A stretch of 64,000 nt of DNA from an uncultured Ruminococcus sp. (GTDB taxonomy: Bacteria > Bacillota > Clostridia > Oscillospirales > Ruminococcaceae): contig CAJTOG010000003.1 of assembly GCA_910577575.1 (NCBI GenBank), positions 31,784-95,783 on the forward strand, read 5' to 3'. The notes under the pieces are model-generated. The model searched no databases and was not told where the DNA came from. It worked only from the letters and a program-made list of their open reading frames with translations. Numbering within the stretch: the stretch's first letter is position 1; each line of letters begins with the position of its first letter. Of the stretch, positions 62,945 through 64,000 are shown piece by piece. A program made the translations under genes and the position numbers.

Positions 62945-64000
62945 TTATACTTCCTTACCAGATTCAATATAAGCATCGAACTTTTCCCCTCTATTTTTGG
63001 ATTCGAGAGAATAGTTCCAACCTTCGTGAGGAATTGCATCCTCTACTGTCGACATATAAGAATAGTAAGAGAGAATCCAGGTTGCATCCGTAGCATCAAT
63101 TATTCTGTCACTCTTTGTCTTTCCCCAGTTATCCTTGCTGTATACGTCAAGGTCTACATCTGCGAGGAATGCACAGAGAGTATCAAGCTCAGGATTATTA
63201 TTTACAGGTTCGCAATTTTCAGGACTCATTCTGACATCTTCAATTGTCTCACCTTCATCGAGTGTAGATGCATTCGCATAGTAAGCAAGTATATTTGAAG
63301 CGTCTCTTGCGTCTGACATATTGTCGAGGTTTGTATCACCCTTTACACCGATATACACTGTAATTGCTACAGCATCTTCGTCAGCGTTAACAAGTGGCTT
63401 GCCATTATAGAATACATTTACAGTATACTTAAATGTAGTATTATTTACATCATATGCCTCTTCCGGATTATCAGCCTTAGAGTTTACCTCTTCAAATGTA
63501 ACAAGTGACGGGTCAAATTCGACATCAATTTCGTTGCCTTCAGCATCCTTTGTCCACGCTCTTTCAACATTTACGTTTTCAGCCTTGAAAGGTCTTGGGT
63601 CGTGGCTGAAATAGAAACCTACAACTTCTGTCTCAATTGCAGCTCTTACAATGCCGTCATCTTCTCCTATCATTGTTGCAGTTGTTGTTGTTGTTACATC
63701 ATCACCTGAACCAGTCGTTGTTGTTGTTACATCATCACCTGAACCAGTCGTTGTTGTTGTTACGTCATCATCTGAACCGGTCGTTGTTGTTGTTACGTCA
63801 TCACCTGAACCAGTCGTTGTTGTTGTTACGTCATCACCTGAACCGGTCGTTGTTGTTGTTACATCATCACCTGAACCAGTCGTTGTTGTTGTTACGTCAT
63901 CGTCTGAGCCAGTCGTTGTTGTTGTTACATCATCACCTGAACCAGTCGTTGTTGTTGTTACGTCATCACCTGAACCGGTCGTTGTTGTTGTTACATCATC
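62945..64000 (-). CDS. cttA: CttA-like protein, C-terminal part: repeat linker, X-module and dockerin (5'-truncated)
   Basis: The minus-strand frame is open to the window edge; the start lies beyond it. The visible 351 residues begin with at least nine copies of an 11-residue unit TGSGDDVTTTT. An X-module follows (VGFYFSHDPRPFKAENVNVERAW and VTVYIGVKGD in part), then a dockerin with two calcium-loop repeats, GDTNLDNMSDARDASNILAYY and ADVDLDVYS...IIDATDATWILSYY. X-dockerins of CttA and ScaB bind the ScaE cohesin. CttA is favoured over ScaB because scaE lies directly downstream, as in R. flavefaciens; the carbohydrate-binding part is off the window. An ATG at 63673 is internal. Confidence 0.85.
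   Translation of the reverse strand, partial: DDVTTTTTGSGDDVTTTTTGSGDDVTTTTTGSDDDVTTTTTGSGDDVTTTTTGSGDDVTTTTTGSGDDVTTTTTGSDDDVTTTTTGSGDDVTTTTTGSGDDVTTTTTATMIGEDDGIVRAAIETEVVGFYFSHDPRPFKAENVNVERAWTKDAEGNEIDVEFDPSLVTFEEVNSKADNPEEAYDVNNTTFKYTVNVFYNGKPLVNADEDAVAITVYIGVKGDTNLDNMSDARDASNILAYYANASTLDEGETIEDVRMSPENCEPVNNNPELDTLCAFLADVDLDVYSKDNWGKTKSDRIIDATDATWILSYYSYMSTVEDAIPHEGWNYSLESKNRGEKFDAYIESGKEV
63681..64000 (-). repeat. 33-bp tandem repeat encoding the CttA linker
   Basis: Ten copies of a 33-bp unit, in register every 33 bases from 63695 to 63992; the last is cut by the window edge. Only about three positions vary between copies. Each unit encodes TGSGDDVTTTT. The periodicity is an exact multiple of three, so copy number changes keep the frame. 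Confidence 0.95.

Noticed and set aside
63681..64000. Regular 33-bp repeats that resemble a CRISPR array
   Set aside because: The units are contiguous without spacers, stay in frame and encode the linker of the X-dockerin protein.
1..64000. tRNA, rRNA, insertion sequences, phage genes
   Set aside because: No cloverleaf, rRNA segment, transposase or integrase was recognised on either strand by reading.

Overview
The window is low-G+C Bacillota DNA. The strongest clue to the organism is at the right edge: on the minus strand, the end of a gene encoding a long Thr/Asp repeat linker followed by an X-module/dockerin, then a gene for a single-cohesin, cell-wall-sorted protein. This is the cttA-scaE end of the sca cluster of Ruminococcus flavefaciens-type cellulosome bacteria. 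A secreted GH26 mannanase carrying its own dockerin lies at 28.9-31.0 kb. SCIFF, a division cluster without flagellar genes, and many orphan solute-binding lipoproteins also fit a fibre-degrading, cellulosome-forming Ruminococcus. The species cannot be named from the window alone.

Layout. 0-3 kb (+): the end of an ABC-F ATPase, the six-cysteine SCIFF precursor peptide (too short for most gene callers) and its radical SAM maturase. 3-9.3 kb: glgB (-), a TetR regulator (+), an OppA-like lipoprotein with a VanY-like carboxypeptidase (-), and an AraC regulator (-). 9.3-28.8 kb (-): a long housekeeping run. In transcription order it holds a small conserved-looking protein, miaB, a decayed lipoprotein gene, a ylbF-like gene, mutS, mutL, miaA, hfq, an HlyD-like adaptor, yggS, sepF, ylmH, divIVA, ileS, lspA, rluD, a Cof-type HAD phosphatase, a 43-aa membrane peptide and a split transketolase. 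28.9-31.5 kb: the dockerin mannanase with a long AT-rich leader. 31.5-36.8 kb (-): a Gld-like ABC exporter operon (ATPase, permease, GldG-like, DUF4340-like, small protein). 36.9-45.1 kb (-): the classical rimP-nusA-ylxR-ylxQ-infB-rbfA-nrnA-truB-ribF operon, with a terminator-like hairpin in its leader.

45.1-48.9 kb: a BIG2-domain membrane protein (-), an orphan sugar-type solute-binding lipoprotein (-), a 33-residue cationic amphipathic peptide gene (-), a 2[4Fe-4S] ferredoxin (+) and a small lipoprotein (+). 49-55.1 kb: a SpoVB/MurJ-like flippase (-), then aminotransferase, an unknown protein, trpS, mazG, HU and rqcP (+). 55.1-60.9 kb (-): AraC/GyrI-type regulator, epimerase, a second orphan solute-binding lipoprotein paralogous to the first, a stand-alone methionine synthase activation domain, metF and ung. 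61.0-61.7 kb (+): a TtcA-like tRNA thiolation enzyme. 61.8-64 kb (-): scaE and the cttA end.

Most promoters that can be read have a sigma-A form with an extended -10 (TRTGnTATAAT). No rRNA, tRNA, CRISPR array, insertion sequence or T-box was seen. The least explained items are the 33-aa amphipathic peptide unit (47.6-47.9 kb), the SCIFF attenuator, the nusA-operon leader hairpin, the inverted repeat in the mannanase leader, and the Cys-rich tail of the YlbF-like protein.
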